DNA of 64,000 nucleotides from Prochlorococcus sp. AG-409-D14 (GTDB lineage: Bacteria > Cyanobacteriota > Cyanobacteriia > PCC-6307 > Cyanobiaceae): contig QCJR01000005.1 in NCBI GenBank assembly GCA_003215895.1, positions 1 through 64,000 on the forward strand, in the 5' to 3' direction. The stretch's first letter is position 1; each line of letters begins with the position of its first letter. The translations under genes and the position numbers were made by a program. The notes beneath the pieces were generated by a model. The model had not been told where the DNA came from. It searched no databases and saw nothing but the letters and a program-made list of their open reading frames with translations. Below, piece by piece: positions 18,214 to 28,779 of this stretch.

Positions 18214-19881
18214 TTGGCGTTCATTAATGGCTTTCACCTTAAAAATATTAGAGGTGATGTATTAGGCGGCTTGACGGCTGCGGTTGTAGCCCTACCTCTA
18301 GCATTAGCGTTTGGTAATGCGGCACTTGGTCCTGGAGGCGCTATTTATGGCCTTTACGGTGCAGTCGTAGTTGGATTTCTCGCCGCATTGTTTGGAGGTA
18401 CTCCTGCTCAAGTAAGTGGTCCGACTGGGCCGATGAGCGTAACAGTTGCTGGTGTAGTTGCGAGCTTAGCGGCTGTAGGAGTGCCTAGAGATTTATCCGC
18501 TGGTGAAATTCTTCCTTTAGTAATGGCTGCTGTGGTTATTGGAGGATTATTTCAGATTTTATTTGGCATACTTAGGCTTGGTAAATACATCACACTTGTT
18601 CCATATTCAGTCGTTTCAGGCTTCATGTCTGGAATTGGAGTCATAATAATTACTCTTCAAATAGGTCCTTTACTGGGGATATCAACTCGAGGAGGAGTAT
18701 TAGAGTCTCTTTCAACTCTATTTAACAATTTCGAACCAAATGGGGCTGCTATAGCAGTTGCAGTCATGACACTTGCGATAGTGTTTCTAACTCCCCGCAA
18801 AATAAGTCAATGGGTTCCCTCTCCTCTTTTAGCATTATTAATAGTTACTCCTTTATCAATACTTCTTTTTGGCGATAGTTCCATAGACCGAATAGGCGCA
18901 ATACCAGAGGGTGGACTTTCTTTGAGTCTCCCAGATCCAAGCTTTGACAATTTCTTCCCAATAATTCTTAAAGCCGGACTAGTCCTTGCTGTTCTTGGCG
19001 CTATTGACTCCCTCCTTACATCTCTCGTAGCAGATAATATTTCTCAAACCAAGCACAATTCCGATAGAGAACTAATTGGACAAGGTATTGGAAATGCAGT
19101 AGCTGGTATTTTTACCGGTTTGCCTGGAGCTGGGGCAACAATGAGAACAGTAATAAATGTTAAATCTGGAGGTTCCACACCAATATCAGGGATGGTTCAT
19201 TCAGTTGTATTGCTATTTGTTCTAGTTGGTGCTGGTCCTTTAGCCGCTCAAATTCCCACAGCCCTTCTTGCAGGAATTTTAATAAAAGTTGGCTTAGACA
19301 TTATTGATTGGGGATTTTTATTAAGAGCTCATAGACTTTCCCTGAAAACTGCAAGTGTGATGTATGGAGTCCTATTCATGACAGTTTTCTGGGACTTAAT
19401 ATGGGCTGTACTGGTTGGTGTATTCATAGCAAATATGCTCACTATTGATTCAATTACAGAGACACAATTGGAGGGAATGGAAGCTGACAACCCATTTAAT
19501 TCATCATCAAATAACAATGCAGCAAATGCACAACTCCCCTCAGATGAAAAAGCACTTTTAGATCGTTGCGCGGGAGAAGTAATGCTATTCAGATTAAAAG
19601 GGCCACTTAGTTTCGGAGCAGCAAAAGGAATTACTGAAAGAATGATGCTTGTAAGAAACTACAAAGTTCTAATTCTTGATATTACTGATGTCCCAAGGCT
19701 TGGAGTTACTGCAACTCTCGCAATAGAAGATATGGTACAAGAAGCACTAAACAACTCAAGACAAGCGTATGTTGCTGGTGCAACAGGAAGAGTCAAAGAT
19801 AGACTTGCTAAATTTGGCGTTGATGTAATTGGTACAAGAAAAGAAGCCCTCACAGCTGCAATTGACAGCATCAATGGTTAA
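18214..19881 (+). CDS. bicA: SulP-family anion transporter, BicA-like bicarbonate permease
   Basis: A 555-residue SulP/SLC26 transporter. The N-terminal ~400 residues are hydrophobic with 10-14 TM segments and the SulP signature region (LGGLTAAVVALPLALAFGNA, GTPAQVSGPTGPMSVTVAG, VADNISQTKHNSDRELIGQG). The C-terminal STAS domain (~440-550) follows a short acidic/Asn-rich linker and shows VLILDITDVPRLGVTATLAIED. BicA is a Na-dependent, low-affinity bicarbonate carrier; the sulfate-permease alternative cannot be excluded by sequence, but the downstream sbtA-sbtB genes strongly favour inorganic carbon. TTG start with GGAG about 7-8 bases upstream. Confidence 0.88.
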   Translation: MAFINGFHLKNIRGDVLGGLTAAVVALPLALAFGNAALGPGGAIYGLYGAVVVGFLAALFGGTPAQVSGPTGPMSVTVAGVVASLAAVGVPRDLSAGEILPLVMAAVVIGGLFQILFGILRLGKYITLVPYSVVSGFMSGIGVIIITLQIGPLLGISTRGGVLESLSTLFNNFEPNGAAIAVAVMTLAIVFLTPRKISQWVPSPLLALLIVTPLSILLFGDSSIDRIGAIPEGGLSLSLPDPSFDNFFPIILKAGLVLAVLGAIDSLLTSLVADNISQTKHNSDRELIGQGIGNAVAGIFTGLPGAGATMRTVINVKSGGSTPISGMVHSVVLLFVLVGAGPLAAQIPTALLAGILIKVGLDIIDWGFLLRAHRLSLKTASVMYGVLFMTVFWDLIWAVLVGVFIANMLTIDSITETQLEGMEADNPFNSSSNNNAANAQLPSDEKALLDRCAGEVMLFRLKGPLSFGAAKGITERMMLVRNYKVLILDITDVPRLGVTATLAIEDMVQEALNNSRQAYVAGATGRVKDRLAKFGVDVIGTRKEALTAAIDSING

Positions 19882-19925
19882 ACATCAATATTTTACTGAT
19901 TGCTTGCTTTAAAAACTAACAAGAG

Positions 19926-20921
19926 ATGGGACAAAACCTTTTCATCCAAAATGCTTTAAGTCCTCCAATACTTTTTTTCTTTTTGGGTGCAATTGCATAT
20001 GCATTAAAGTCTGATTTTGAGATACCAGCTCCACTACCAAAATTATTTTCCTTATATCTTTTACTTGCAATAGGCTTCAGAGGCGGCATTGAACTTCAAA
20101 AAAGTGGCTTTGGTTATCCAGTTCTTCAAACTGTGATAGCAGCAATATTAATGTCACTATTAATCCCACTTATTTGCTTTTTAGTACTGAGATTAAAATT
20201 CGATGTGTTTAATGCAGCAGCAATATCAGCAGCCTATGGATCAATAAGTGCAGTGACATTTATAACGGCTGAAAGCTTTCTCCAAAGTCAAAATATACCT
20301 TTTGATGGTTTTATGGTTGCGGCTTTAGCACTAATGGAATCTCCAGCAATAATCATTGGTCTTCTTTTAGTCAAATATGGAGCGCCCAAAGATAGGCCAA
20401 TCAAAAGAAAAATGAAATGGGGGTCAATTGTCCATGAATCGATGTTAAATGGTTCTGTCTATTTGTTACTAGGAAGTCTTCTTATAGGTTTTTTAACATC
20501 AGCGATTGATCCATCTGACATAAAAAAAATGGAACCATTCACAGCTGAATTGTTCTATGGCGCTGAATGTTTTTTCCTTCTTGACATGGGAATTGTGGCT
20601 GCTCAACGCCTCGCGCGTTTAAATAAAACTGGTGTCTTTCTCATTATGTTTTCTATATTAATGCCAATAGTTAATGCAGTACTTGGATCATTGGTTGCTA
20701 GATTTCTCCAATTAGATCCAGGCAATGCTCTGTTATTTGTCGTTCTATGCGCTAGTGCTTCATACTTAGCTGTGCCAACCGCAATGAGAATGACAGTTCC
20801 AGAAGCAAGACCCAGTTATTACATTTCGACCACTCTTGGATTAACTTTTCCTTTTAATATAATCATAGGAATACCGGTATATATGGGGTTAGTCAACACA
20901 ATGATTCCATCAGTTGGGTAA
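19926..20921 (+). CDS. sbtA: SbtA-type sodium-dependent bicarbonate permease
   Basis: A 331-residue membrane protein with about ten TM helices in two halves, matching SbtA (high-affinity Na/bicarbonate symporter). Family blocks include LLLAIGFRGGIELQKSGFG, AAAISAAYGSISAVTFITAE and ALMESPAIIIGLLLVKYG, and in the second half ELFYGAECFFLLDMGIVAAQ and SASYLAVPTAMRMTVPEA. It is the alpha-cyanobacterial form, for which bicarbonate transport has been less directly shown than for the freshwater protein. Lies 44 bp after bicA and 9 bp before sbtB, so the three genes probably form one operon. Confidence 0.92.
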   Translation: MGQNLFIQNALSPPILFFFLGAIAYALKSDFEIPAPLPKLFSLYLLLAIGFRGGIELQKSGFGYPVLQTVIAAILMSLLIPLICFLVLRLKFDVFNAAAISAAYGSISAVTFITAESFLQSQNIPFDGFMVAALALMESPAIIIGLLLVKYGAPKDRPIKRKMKWGSIVHESMLNGSVYLLLGSLLIGFLTSAIDPSDIKKMEPFTAELFYGAECFFLLDMGIVAAQRLARLNKTGVFLIMFSILMPIVNAVLGSLVARFLQLDPGNALLFVVLCASASYLAVPTAMRMTVPEARPSYYISTTLGLTFPFNIIIGIPVYMGLVNTMIPSVG

Positions 20922-20930
20922 ATCAATCTC

Positions 20931-21212
20931 ATGAAAAGACTTGACTTAATTTTTAGTGAAAGAGAACTTGATGATGTCCTTTCAGCATTAGAACAAGCTG
21001 AAGTACCAGGCTATACGGTTATGAAACATGCCACGGGAAGAGGTCCCGAAAGAATTGTCACTGAAGACATGGAATTCACTGGATTTGGATCAAATGCACA
21101 CGTGATCATTTTTTGTGAGCTAGATATAATCGACAAGATACGAGAAAATATAAAAACTGTTCTTAGTTACTATGGTGGTGTTGCATATGTTTCGGAAGCA
21201 ACTCCTCTTTAA
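20931..21212 (+). CDS. sbtB: SbtB, PII-like regulator of SbtA
   Basis: A 93-residue PII-superfamily protein that binds adenine nucleotides and docks on SbtA from the cytoplasm. The ferredoxin-like fold is evident: MKRLDLIFSERELDDVLSAL, then the T-loop region YTVMKHATGRGPERI, then GFGSNAHVIIFCELDIIDKI and SYYGGVAYVSEATPL. The C-terminal CGPxGC R-loop that serves as a redox switch in freshwater SbtB is absent; the protein simply ends after the last strand. It sits 9 bp behind sbtA, the standard partner arrangement. Confidence 0.92.
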   Translation: MKRLDLIFSERELDDVLSALEQAEVPGYTVMKHATGRGPERIVTEDMEFTGFGSNAHVIIFCELDIIDKIRENIKTVLSYYGGVAYVSEATPL

Positions 21213-21234
21213 AAATACTTATGAATTTCTTGAA

Positions 21235-22191
21235 TTAAGCATGAACCCAATCAACACGAATTGATTTCCGACTATTTAGATATCGATCTATTGCCATAGC
21301 AGCTATACACCCATCAGATGCTGCTACAACTGCTTGTTTAAAAGGTGTATTTCTGATATCGCCAATCGCCCAAACCCCTTCAACTGTTGTAGACATAAAG
21401 TCATCCACCAATACTCCTCCATCCTCCTTAAAAGCGACTTGATCGCCAAGAAAGTCGGTAATAGGCTTAGAACCGCTCATGTAAACAAAAACTCCTTCGA
21501 GAGCGATATCTTGATGAGTATCAATTGAACGATTTTTAACCTTAATACCTGTTACGCCAGAATCGTTACCTTCAATCTGCATTAACCTTGTCTTACTCCA
21601 ATGGTTTATATTTGGTTTTGATAAGAGATCTTGGGCATAATGATCATCTGATTTTGGATCATTTGATGTGATCCAATGAACTTTGGATGCGAATTTTGTA
21701 AGAACATTTGCTTCTTCAATTGCCTCTTTATTAATGCCTACAACGGCTACTTCACGATCTCTATAAAAAGCTCCATCACAAGTCGCGCAATAACTTACTC
21801 CTCTACCCAAGAATTCAGCCTCACCTTTAAATGATGCTGGCCTCCCCATTGCACCACTTGCGACGACAAGTGCTTTTGCTTTAAAAGTACCTTCTGGGGT
21901 ATAAATAGTTTTCCAATCTCCACTAGCGTCAATTCCAAAAACTTGCGCTCTACGATAGTCGGCCCCATACTGTGTAGCTTGATCTCTCATCAATTTCAAC
22001 AAAGCCTCTCCACTCATTTCACTAGAGACACCTGGATAATTAGCAATTTGATGTGTTATAGCTAGCGCGCCTACATCAGGATTCTTATCGAGAATTACTG
22101 TTTTTAAGTCTGCTCGGGAAGTGTAAAGCGCACAACTGCAACCAGCAGGCCCACCACCAACTATGACAACATCAGTTTCAATGGTTTCCAA
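21235..22191 (-). CDS. Thioredoxin-reductase-like flavoprotein, probably ferredoxin-dependent (FFTR type)
   Basis: A 318-residue low-Mr thioredoxin-reductase homologue. The FAD site GGGPAGCSCALYTSRA is intact, the redox disulfide is CATC (near residue 134), and the C-terminal FAD block GVWAIGDIRNTPFKQAVVAA is present. The usual NADPH-binding GxGxxA motif after CATC is replaced by GINKEA, and the basic HRR residues for the 2'-phosphate are absent. Published work describes such pyridine-nucleotide-independent reductases in Gloeobacter and Prochlorococcus, where ferredoxin donates electrons and thioredoxin then acts on CP12. The assignment here rests on these motifs and is strong but not proven. 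Convergent with sbtB. Confidence 0.85.
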   Translation of the reverse strand: METIETDVVIVGGGPAGCSCALYTSRADLKTVILDKNPDVGALAITHQIANYPGVSSEMSGEALLKLMRDQATQYGADYRRAQVFGIDASGDWKTIYTPEGTFKAKALVVASGAMGRPASFKGEAEFLGRGVSYCATCDGAFYRDREVAVVGINKEAIEEANVLTKFASKVHWITSNDPKSDDHYAQDLLSKPNINHWSKTRLMQIEGNDSGVTGIKVKNRSIDTHQDIALEGVFVYMSGSKPITDFLGDQVAFKEDGGVLVDDFMSTTVEGVWAIGDIRNTPFKQAVVAASDGCIAAMAIDRYLNSRKSIRVDWVHA

Positions 22192-22459
22192 TGGAAAATC
22201 TCTTAGTAGGTTTTGCTCTCTCTAAAAAAGAGAAAAGAGTGTTTTGAAATCACTTGGGCTAACAGATCAAACTTTTACCCCAAATCAAATCAAATGTTTG
22301 TGTTCTTCAACTCTAATGAAAATATTCTAGGTTGAGCAATAACAAACAATCTTCTCAATAGATTTAATTGATTCATAGCAGATCTGCATATATCTAGTTT
22401 CAATCTGAAGACACAAAAAAACCTAAATCTTTTAGAGTAGAAACTGATTAATTAGATTC

Positions 22460-22771
22460 TTGAGCGACTCAGAAATACTGCTGAAAGCAGCCATAAACCG
22501 AATAACCGCTCGCATAACAGAGAAACTGCTAAATTCTGCACATGAATTTACTGAGATTGCTGAAGAGTTACCACAAAGGTTTCAAGATGAATGGTCTAGC
22601 TTTAAAAAAGAGGTAATTGAAGAATCTGAACGTCTAGAAAAAGAAACTAATCCATCAAAAAGAAAAAGCTCTAAGGAAGAGTTAAGCAAAGAAGATTTAA
22701 TTCAAATTAAAATAGATAATCTTAGATCAAAGGTTATCAATATTAATAAAGATATTGAGGGGAAAAATTGA
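22460..22771 (+). CDS. Coiled-coil protein of unknown function, coupled to an ABC1 kinase gene
   Basis: A 103-residue, strongly charged helical protein starting at TTG (MSDSEILLKAAINRI) with no signal peptide or membrane helix. A helix of mixed polarity (residues 10-55) is followed by a lysine/glutamate-rich stretch (EESERLEKETNPSKRKSSKE) and a second helix, a coiled-coil pattern. Its stop overlaps the start of the UbiB-like gene by 4 bp (TTGA), so the two are translationally coupled. This conserved-looking pairing suggests a common role in quinone or membrane biology, but I do not recognise the family. Confidence 0.8.
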   Translation: MSDSEILLKAAINRITARITEKLLNSAHEFTEIAEELPQRFQDEWSSFKKEVIEESERLEKETNPSKRKSSKEELSKEDLIQIKIDNLRSKVININKDIEGKN

Positions 22772-24450
22772 TATTTCTAGCTAATCAACTTCAAAGATTT
22801 GGTCGAGCCCTTAGGATTTGGATATTATTATTAGGTTTACTTTGCTATTTATGGTTTGATTCTAAAAAATGGACTTATCTTAAAGGATATACCACGAAAA
22901 GAAGAGAAAAAAGAAATTCTTTAAGAGCAAAATGGCTTACAAAAGAATTAGTCAATCTTGGATCTGCATTTATAAAATTAGGCCAACTTTTATCTGCAAG
23001 AGCTGATGTTATTCCGTCTGCATGGGTAAATGAGCTTGCATCTCTACAAGATAGAGTTCCACCATTTGAATTTGAAAAAGTTCAAGAAATTTTAAAAGAC
23101 CAACTTAGAATTTCATATCAAAAAATTATAAGTATTGATGAAGTTCCAATTGGCTCAGCATCACTTGCTCAAGTTCATAGAGCTAGATTGAATAATAAAG
23201 AAAATGTTATATTCAAAGTACAAAGACCAGACATAGAAAAATTTTTCAGACTTGACTTAGATGTAATGAATCAAGTTGCTAAAGTAATTCAAAAAATAAA
23301 GTCTCTAAGTCGAGGTAATGACTGGATAGGTATTGCTAAGGAATCTAAAAGAGTATTACTCAGAGAACTAGACTTTCGAATTGAAGCTCAATATGCTGCA
23401 AGATTTAAACAACAATTTATAGATGATTCAGATATTTTAATTCCAAGTGTATTTTGGGACTTTAGCACTAGAAAAGTTTTATGTTTGGAGTATTTACCAG
23501 GAATCAAAATAAATGATATTAAGTCTCTAAAAAGTAATAACATTAATACTTCTTTAATCGCAAAGATTGGTGCAACAAGTTATTTAAAACAATTGGTGAA
23601 TTACGGTTTTTTTCATGCTGATCCTCATCCAGGCAATCTCGCTGTTTCTAAGAATGGTTCTCTTATTTATTATGATTTTGGTATGATGGGCTTTGTCTCT
23701 GAGCGTATTAGAGGCAGACTCAATTCAATGATCAAAGCCGCAGCGCTGAGAGATGTTAGTGGGCTAGTTAAAGAGCTTCAAATCGCTGGATTAATAGAAA
23801 AAAATGTCGAAATAGGTCCCGTTAGAAGATTAATAAGGATAATGTTAAATGAAGCTCTCACTCCTCCTTTTGATTCTCAAATCATAGAAAAACTCTCTGG
23901 GGATATATCTGAACTAGCTTATGGGAAACCCTTTAGGATACCAATAGAGTTGATTTTTGTTTTTAGAGCATTATCAACTTTTGAAGGAGTTGGAAGATAT
24001 TTAGACCCAGAATTTAACTTAATAGCAATAGCAAAACCCTTCCTTCTTCCTCTAATGACTTCAAAAAATCCAGATTCTAATGACTTATTGAATGAATTAG
24101 GCAGACAAGTGACTGAAATAGGCAGTAAAGCTGTTGGGTTACCAAAACGACTAGATGAAAATCTAGAAAGACTTGAACAAGGAGACTTGCAACTTCAAGT
24201 GCGAATGGGTGAATCAGATAGACAACTAAGAAGAATGATTAATGCACAACAATCATTAGGTAGTTCTGTTCTTCTTGGCTCACTTGCAATATCCTCGGCT
24301 TTACTAGCTTCAACTAATAGACCACTGTTGTTTCTCATACCAGTAACGATTGGATTTCCAATAGCTCTAAGCTGGATTAAATTAAAATTTAAGATGAGAA
24401 GCGAAAGTCGTTTAGATAATTTTCAAGGAAGAAAAGGCTTCAAACAGTGA
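22768..24450 (+). CDS. UbiB/ABC1 family atypical protein kinase
   Basis: A 560-residue member of the ABC1/ADCK/UbiB family, atypical kinases tied to quinone and prenyl-lipid metabolism (in photosynthetic organisms also plastoglobule-type functions). An N-terminal hydrophobic segment (IWILLLGLLCYLWF) precedes the family-specific KLGQLLSARAD (KxGQ motif), the Ala-rich SASLAQVHRA loop, the HADPHPGN catalytic block and YYDFGMMGF (DFG). A C-terminal pair of TM segments (SSVLLGSLAISSALLAS, LLFLIPVTIGFPIAL) anchors it. Start TTG overlaps the preceding coiled-coil gene. Ends 3 bp from the convergent eno stop. Confidence 0.92.
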   Translation: MIFLANQLQRFGRALRIWILLLGLLCYLWFDSKKWTYLKGYTTKRREKRNSLRAKWLTKELVNLGSAFIKLGQLLSARADVIPSAWVNELASLQDRVPPFEFEKVQEILKDQLRISYQKIISIDEVPIGSASLAQVHRARLNNKENVIFKVQRPDIEKFFRLDLDVMNQVAKVIQKIKSLSRGNDWIGIAKESKRVLLRELDFRIEAQYAARFKQQFIDDSDILIPSVFWDFSTRKVLCLEYLPGIKINDIKSLKSNNINTSLIAKIGATSYLKQLVNYGFFHADPHPGNLAVSKNGSLIYYDFGMMGFVSERIRGRLNSMIKAAALRDVSGLVKELQIAGLIEKNVEIGPVRRLIRIMLNEALTPPFDSQIIEKLSGDISELAYGKPFRIPIELIFVFRALSTFEGVGRYLDPEFNLIAIAKPFLLPLMTSKNPDSNDLLNELGRQVTEIGSKAVGLPKRLDENLERLEQGDLQLQVRMGESDRQLRRMINAQQSLGSSVLLGSLAISSALLASTNRPLLFLIPVTIGFPIALSWIKLKFKMRSESRLDNFQGRKGFKQ

Positions 24451-24453
24451 CAA

Positions 24454-25785
<1,332 letters not shown>

Positions 25786-25941
25786 CTACATTATTCCTAT
25801 AAGTTCCTGAATTGCTAATCTAGCTTGCTTTCCAAGACCTAATCAACCAAATTTGTCTTAACAAGAAATACTCGTATCGATAACAAGTCTCAATCAAAAT
25901 CTAGAAGGAAAATGAACACTTTGAATCAAAATTAATCAAAA

Positions 25942-28707
25942 ATGAATGGCAGTCTCACTACAGAACCTGATTCTTTTAGCGATGAAGCTTGGAGCCTTTT
26001 ACTTATAGCTGAGGAATCAGCAAGAAGGTGGCGACATCAGAACTTAGATGTTGAACATCTTATTCAAGTACTTTTTAGAAATAAAAAATTTCAGAAATAT
26101 ACAAATTCCTTACCTATCAACCACGAAGAATTAAATGAAATTTTAGAAAATTTTATCGCTGAACTTCCCATCAGCAACCAATCAGACTTATTTATTGGGG
26201 AAGATTTAGAAATTCTTCTTGAAACAGCTGATGATTTTCGTTCGCGATGGGGTTCTAATCAAATAGAGATATCTCATATCCTCATAGCAATTGGCAGAGA
26301 CAATCGCTTAGGAGAAGATCTTTTTTATCAAGCAGGTTTACCTAGTGAAATTCTTGAATCGGAATTGAGACGACTACCAGCACCTAAATCATTTAAACAA
26401 TCTAAAAGAATTACAAATCAACAAAAAGAAGATAGACCACAACAAAATTCACGGTCATCTGTATCAACCCAAAAAACTTCAAAGACTTCTAATCCCGAGC
26501 CACTTACGCCTTTCACTAAAGAAGAAATAACATCCAAACAAGAAGCTTTAAATCTTAATGAAATGCCAAGTGCATTGGATTTATACTGCAAAGATCTGAC
26601 AGCCGAAGCTGAAAATGGAAAATTAGACCCTGTTATTGGCAGAGAGGTGGAAATAAAAACAATTACAAAAGTTTTATCTCGAAGAGGTAAAAATAATCCA
26701 GTACTAATTGGTGCTCCAGGTGTTGGAAAAACAGCAGTTGCAGAATTATTAGCTCAAAAAATCATAGCCAACGAAGTTCCTGACTCTCTTCAAGGGTTAA
26801 GACTAATTTCACTTGATATCGGCGCATTAATTGCTGGAGCTAAATTTCGAGGGCAATTTGAAGAACGATTTAGATCATTGTTAAGTGAAATAAGCAATAG
26901 CGAAAAAGGAGTAATCTTATTTATAGACGAATTACACACAATTGTAAGCAAAGATAGATCCAATACCGATGCTGGTAGTCTATTAAAACCATTGCTAGCC
27001 AGTGGAGACTTGCGATGCATTGGTGCAACAACTCCAGATAGTTATAGACGTACGATCGAAAAAGACCTAGCTCTTGATAGACGATTTCAGCAAGTTTTAA
27101 TCAAAGAGCCAAGTTTAGATTTAAGCTTAGAAATTTTAAAAGGACTTAAAGAAAATTATGAGTTGCATCACGGAGTAACCATTACTGACGAAGCACTCAT
27201 TACAGCAAATCGTTTAGCTCATAGATATATAAGTGATAGATGCCTGCCCGATAAAGCTATTGACTTAATTGACGAGGCTTCAGCTCAAGTAAAAATCGAA
27301 TCCCTATCAAAACCCAAAATCATAGAAGAGAAAGAATCTCAGATAAATCATTTAGAGACATCAATCCTTACTGCAAGTAAAGACACAACATTAGAGACCA
27401 TAAATAATCTTGAAGAAAAGAAAGAATTACTACTCTTTGAGCTATCTGAGGTCAAACAAAAATGGCAAGAACAAATCGATAAATCAACTGAATTAAAAGA
27501 ACTAAAAATAAGACTTGAAGAATTAAAAAATTTAATAAGAGAAGCTGAAATCTCTGGTGATAGTGAAGAAGTAGAAAGACTTAAATATGAACAACTTTAT
27601 CAACTCAAAGAAAGAATTGAAGACATAGAAGTTTCTATTAAAGAAGATAATGAATATGGTAATTCCTTACTAATAGACAACGTCAATCCAGAAGATATAG
27701 CAGATGTTGTCTCAAGATGGACAGGAATTCCCGTTAGAAAAGTTTTATCAGGTGAAAGACAAAAACTTTTAAATTTAGAACAAGATTTAGAAAAAAAAGT
27801 TATTGGTCAATTAAATGCTGTTCAAGCAGTCTCAGCAGCAATTCGTAGAGCAAGAGCTGGAATGCAGGACATCAGAAGGCCTATTGGATCCTTTCTTTTT
27901 CTGGGCCCAACAGGTGTTGGAAAAACTGAACTTGCCAGATCACTAGCTAGTTCTTTATTTGATGAAGAAGATGCTTTATTAAGACTTGATATGAGTGAAT
28001 ATATGGAGAGAAATGCTGTTTCTAGACTCTTGGGAGCACCACCTGGATATGTGGGTTACGAAGAAGGTGGGCAATTAACAGAGGCAATTAGAAAGAGACC
28101 TTATGCAGTTTTGCTTCTTGATGAGATAGAAAAAGCTCATCAAGAAGTTTTCAACATCCTTTTGCAGGTGTTAGATGATGGAAGACTCACTGATTCTCAA
28201 GGTCGAACAGTTGATTTTAGAAATACAGTCATTGTTATGACCAGCAATCTTGCTAGCAAAGCAATATTAAATAATTCACTCAAAGTTCAAAGCGAAAATT
28301 CAAATAAAAATTTTCTTGCAGAAGAATTAGATCAAAAAATCAATGAAGCTCTAACAAAGCATTTCCGACCAGAGTTTTTGAACCGCATTGATGAAGTAAT
28401 AAGATTTAACCCACTAAAGCCTGAAAGTTTAGAACAAATAGTGCGACTTCAACTTGATGAGTTGAAGAAGCTTCTCAGGCTCCAAGGTTTAGATCTTTAT
28501 GTTGATGAAAACACTATTAAAACTATTGCTGATGAAGGCTATGAACCTGAATATGGCGCCCGACCGCTAAGAAGAGTAATTCGAAGGAGGCTAGAAAATC
28601 CACTTGCCACACAAATTTTAGAAGAGGGTTTTGAAGGTGCAAAATCAATCAGGGTTGCGACGAAAGATGGTGAGTCTAAAAAACTTCTTTTTTTAATAGA
28701 TAACTAA
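25942..28707 (+). CDS. ClpB-family double-AAA+ chaperone (divergent, ClpB2-like)
   Basis: A 921-residue Hsp100 protein. Domain order: N-terminal Clp repeat domain (residues ~10-150), an extended Gln/Ser/Lys-rich linker of ~60 residues (around KRITNQQKEDRPQQ), AAA1 with Walker A GAPGVGKTA and Walker B ILFIDELHTI, a coiled-coil middle domain (~450-575), AAA2 with GPTGVGKTEL and LLLDEIEKAH, and the C-terminal D2 small domain. The middle domain and lack of an obvious ClpP-binding IGF/VGF loop favour a disaggregase-type ClpB over ClpC or ClpA. The unusually divergent N-domain and long linker suggest a second, specialised copy like ClpB2 of other cyanobacteria; that subtype call is inference. Confidence 0.88.
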   Translation: MNGSLTTEPDSFSDEAWSLLLIAEESARRWRHQNLDVEHLIQVLFRNKKFQKYTNSLPINHEELNEILENFIAELPISNQSDLFIGEDLEILLETADDFRSRWGSNQIEISHILIAIGRDNRLGEDLFYQAGLPSEILESELRRLPAPKSFKQSKRITNQQKEDRPQQNSRSSVSTQKTSKTSNPEPLTPFTKEEITSKQEALNLNEMPSALDLYCKDLTAEAENGKLDPVIGREVEIKTITKVLSRRGKNNPVLIGAPGVGKTAVAELLAQKIIANEVPDSLQGLRLISLDIGALIAGAKFRGQFEERFRSLLSEISNSEKGVILFIDELHTIVSKDRSNTDAGSLLKPLLASGDLRCIGATTPDSYRRTIEKDLALDRRFQQVLIKEPSLDLSLEILKGLKENYELHHGVTITDEALITANRLAHRYISDRCLPDKAIDLIDEASAQVKIESLSKPKIIEEKESQINHLETSILTASKDTTLETINNLEEKKELLLFELSEVKQKWQEQIDKSTELKELKIRLEELKNLIREAEISGDSEEVERLKYEQLYQLKERIEDIEVSIKEDNEYGNSLLIDNVNPEDIADVVSRWTGIPVRKVLSGERQKLLNLEQDLEKKVIGQLNAVQAVSAAIRRARAGMQDIRRPIGSFLFLGPTGVGKTELARSLASSLFDEEDALLRLDMSEYMERNAVSRLLGAPPGYVGYEEGGQLTEAIRKRPYAVLLLDEIEKAHQEVFNILLQVLDDGRLTDSQGRTVDFRNTVIVMTSNLASKAILNNSLKVQSENSNKNFLAEELDQKINEALTKHFRPEFLNRIDEVIRFNPLKPESLEQIVRLQLDELKKLLRLQGLDLYVDENTIKTIADEGYEPEYGARPLRRVIRRRLENPLATQILEEGFEGAKSIRVATKDGESKKLLFLIDN

Positions 28708-28779
28708 TCCATCAAACATAAGTTAGTGTAGGTTTATTGCCATTCTTTTTAAAAGTACCTTCCTTTCAGTCTTCCCAAA

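Noticed and set aside
22378..22387. Palindrome GCAGATCTGC upstream of the coiled-coil gene
   Set aside because: Ten-base palindromes are expected many times in a window of this size; no second copy or promoter relation.
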